Below are positions 5,487-5,999 of a DNA stretch of 5,999 bases, one piece after another. This stretch comes from Dehalococcoidia bacterium. GTDB lineage: Bacteria; Chloroflexota; Dehalococcoidia; GIF9; AB-539-J10. The stretch covers positions 1 through 5,999 of the forward strand of contig JAOUFZ010000099.1 of assembly GCA_029857995.1 (NCBI GenBank), read 5' to 3'. The notes below the pieces were generated by a model. That model saw only the letters and a program-made list of their open reading frames with translations. It was not told the DNA's origin and made no database searches. Each line of letters opens with the position of its first letter. Positions within the stretch are counted from its first letter, which is position 1. Position numbers and translations under genes: made by a program.

Positions 5487-5999
5487 TCAGCTATCCGCCG
5501 ATGATGATTTCAATTGAGCTAATTCCTGGTTCAATCTCTTCGATTTATCTTCAAGCATAGAAAGCTTCTGTTTCTCTTTTTCAACAATCTGAGCTGGCGC
5601 CTTGTTCAAAAAGGCTTTATCTCTTAGCCTGGCTTCAAGCTGGGCCATTCTTTCTCTGATTTCTTCACTTTCCTTTGTCAGCCGTTGTTCCTCGGCAAGC
5701 CGGCCCACCATACCCGCCAGAGGCACAACTACCTCAGCCTCTTTCAACACCAGGACCAGGTCTGTATCCTTGGTGGACTCCCTTTGCTGGCGATCGAGAA
5801 TTCTTAAGGGCCGGGCTTTGGCCAGTATTTCTATCATATTTGCTTGCGTGATAAGACTCGACAGGAGCTCACCAGCATAAACTCGGGCTTCAATCCACTT
5901 GCTTGATTTCACATTATATTGAGCCCGGATGTTACGGATAGAGCGGACAATCTCTATTACGGAATCCATCACCCGTTCCGCTTCTGGCGCAAACGTCTT
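5487..5999 (-). CDS. valS: Valyl-tRNA synthetase, C-terminal 170 residues (5' end outside window)
   Basis: The minus-strand frame is open from 5999 down to TGA at 5489-5487. A GTG/ATG near 5972 is not a true start, since the frame and family similarity continue to the window edge. The first visible residues, through VIEIVRSIRNIRAQYNVKSS (10-29 of the visible part), are the end of the anticodon-binding helical domain of class I ValRS. A beta-rich linker follows (to about residue 89), then VVVPLAGMV and a long charged coiled coil (about 97-165) containing the conserved FLNKAP (130-135) and VEKEKQKL. This is the C-terminal tRNA-clamping arm typical of ValRS. The full enzyme charges tRNA-Val with valine in the cytoplasm and is usually about 880 residues, so some 700 residues lie beyond the window. 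The protein ends in a short Ser-rich tail. Confidence 0.93.
   Translation of the reverse strand, partial: KTFAPEAERVMDSVIEIVRSIRNIRAQYNVKSSKWIEARVYAGELLSSLITQANMIEILAKARPLRILDRQQRESTKDTDLVLVLKEAEVVVPLAGMVGRLAEEQRLTKESEEIRERMAQLEARLRDKAFLNKAPAQIVEKEKQKLSMLEDKSKRLNQELAQLKSSSADS

Noticed and set aside
5473..5487. AGGCT-G-AGCCT symmetry between the convergent stop codons as a shared terminator
   Set aside because: The one-base spacer leaves no room for a hairpin loop and there is no T-run on either strand.

Overview
The window looks like a piece of an anaerobic Chloroflexota (Dehalococcoidia-like) chromosome, probably from a metagenome. The main clue is the CFI-box C-terminal domain at the left edge, a module I associate with Chloroflexota and some archaea. 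Mid-range GC, strong AGGAGG-type ribosome binding sites and a dispersed 'GATTGCCAC...GCAATGACAG' repeat fit that but do not prove it. The taxonomic call is an inference, not a measurement.

Layout, left to right. Positions 1-330 hold the 3' end of a CFI-box protein with an acidic Glu-Pro repeat linker. Positions 331-839 contain no gene I believe in. This stretch has a foldable segment that begins at the CFI-box stop codon, a strong intrinsic terminator (424-458), a three-unit alternating-orientation repeat (about 515-644), and a promoter-like TATAAT box before the next gene. Positions 840-2564 encode an intact bacterial family X DNA polymerase with a C-terminal PHP nuclease domain. Positions 2685-3482 encode a crotonase-fold (enoyl-CoA hydratase/isomerase) protein, starting 93 bp inside the longest open frame. 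Directly after its stop, in the same frame, lies a 29-codon relic of the C-terminus of a second crotonase. Positions 3654-4661 encode an FMN-dependent nitronate monooxygenase/NADH:quinone reductase-family protein whose usual active-site His position is Ala. Positions 4795-5481 encode an unrecognised 228-residue protein with its own good promoter. Positions 5487-5999, on the minus strand, hold the C-terminal 170 residues of valyl-tRNA synthetase. Its likely terminator lies inside the 3' coding end of the unrecognised gene.

The genes do not form an obvious pathway. The spacing and the separate promoter-like boxes before the polymerase, the FMN enzyme and the unknown gene suggest mostly single-gene units. 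The crotonase and FMN enzyme could both act on acyl-CoA or redox metabolism, but nothing in the sequence ties them together. I see no CRISPR array, tRNA, rRNA, transposase, or defence or biosynthetic cluster. The points most worth a second look are the structured segment after the CFI-box gene, the crotonase relic, the altered active sites of the crotonase and the FMN protein, and the terminator hidden inside a convergent gene.
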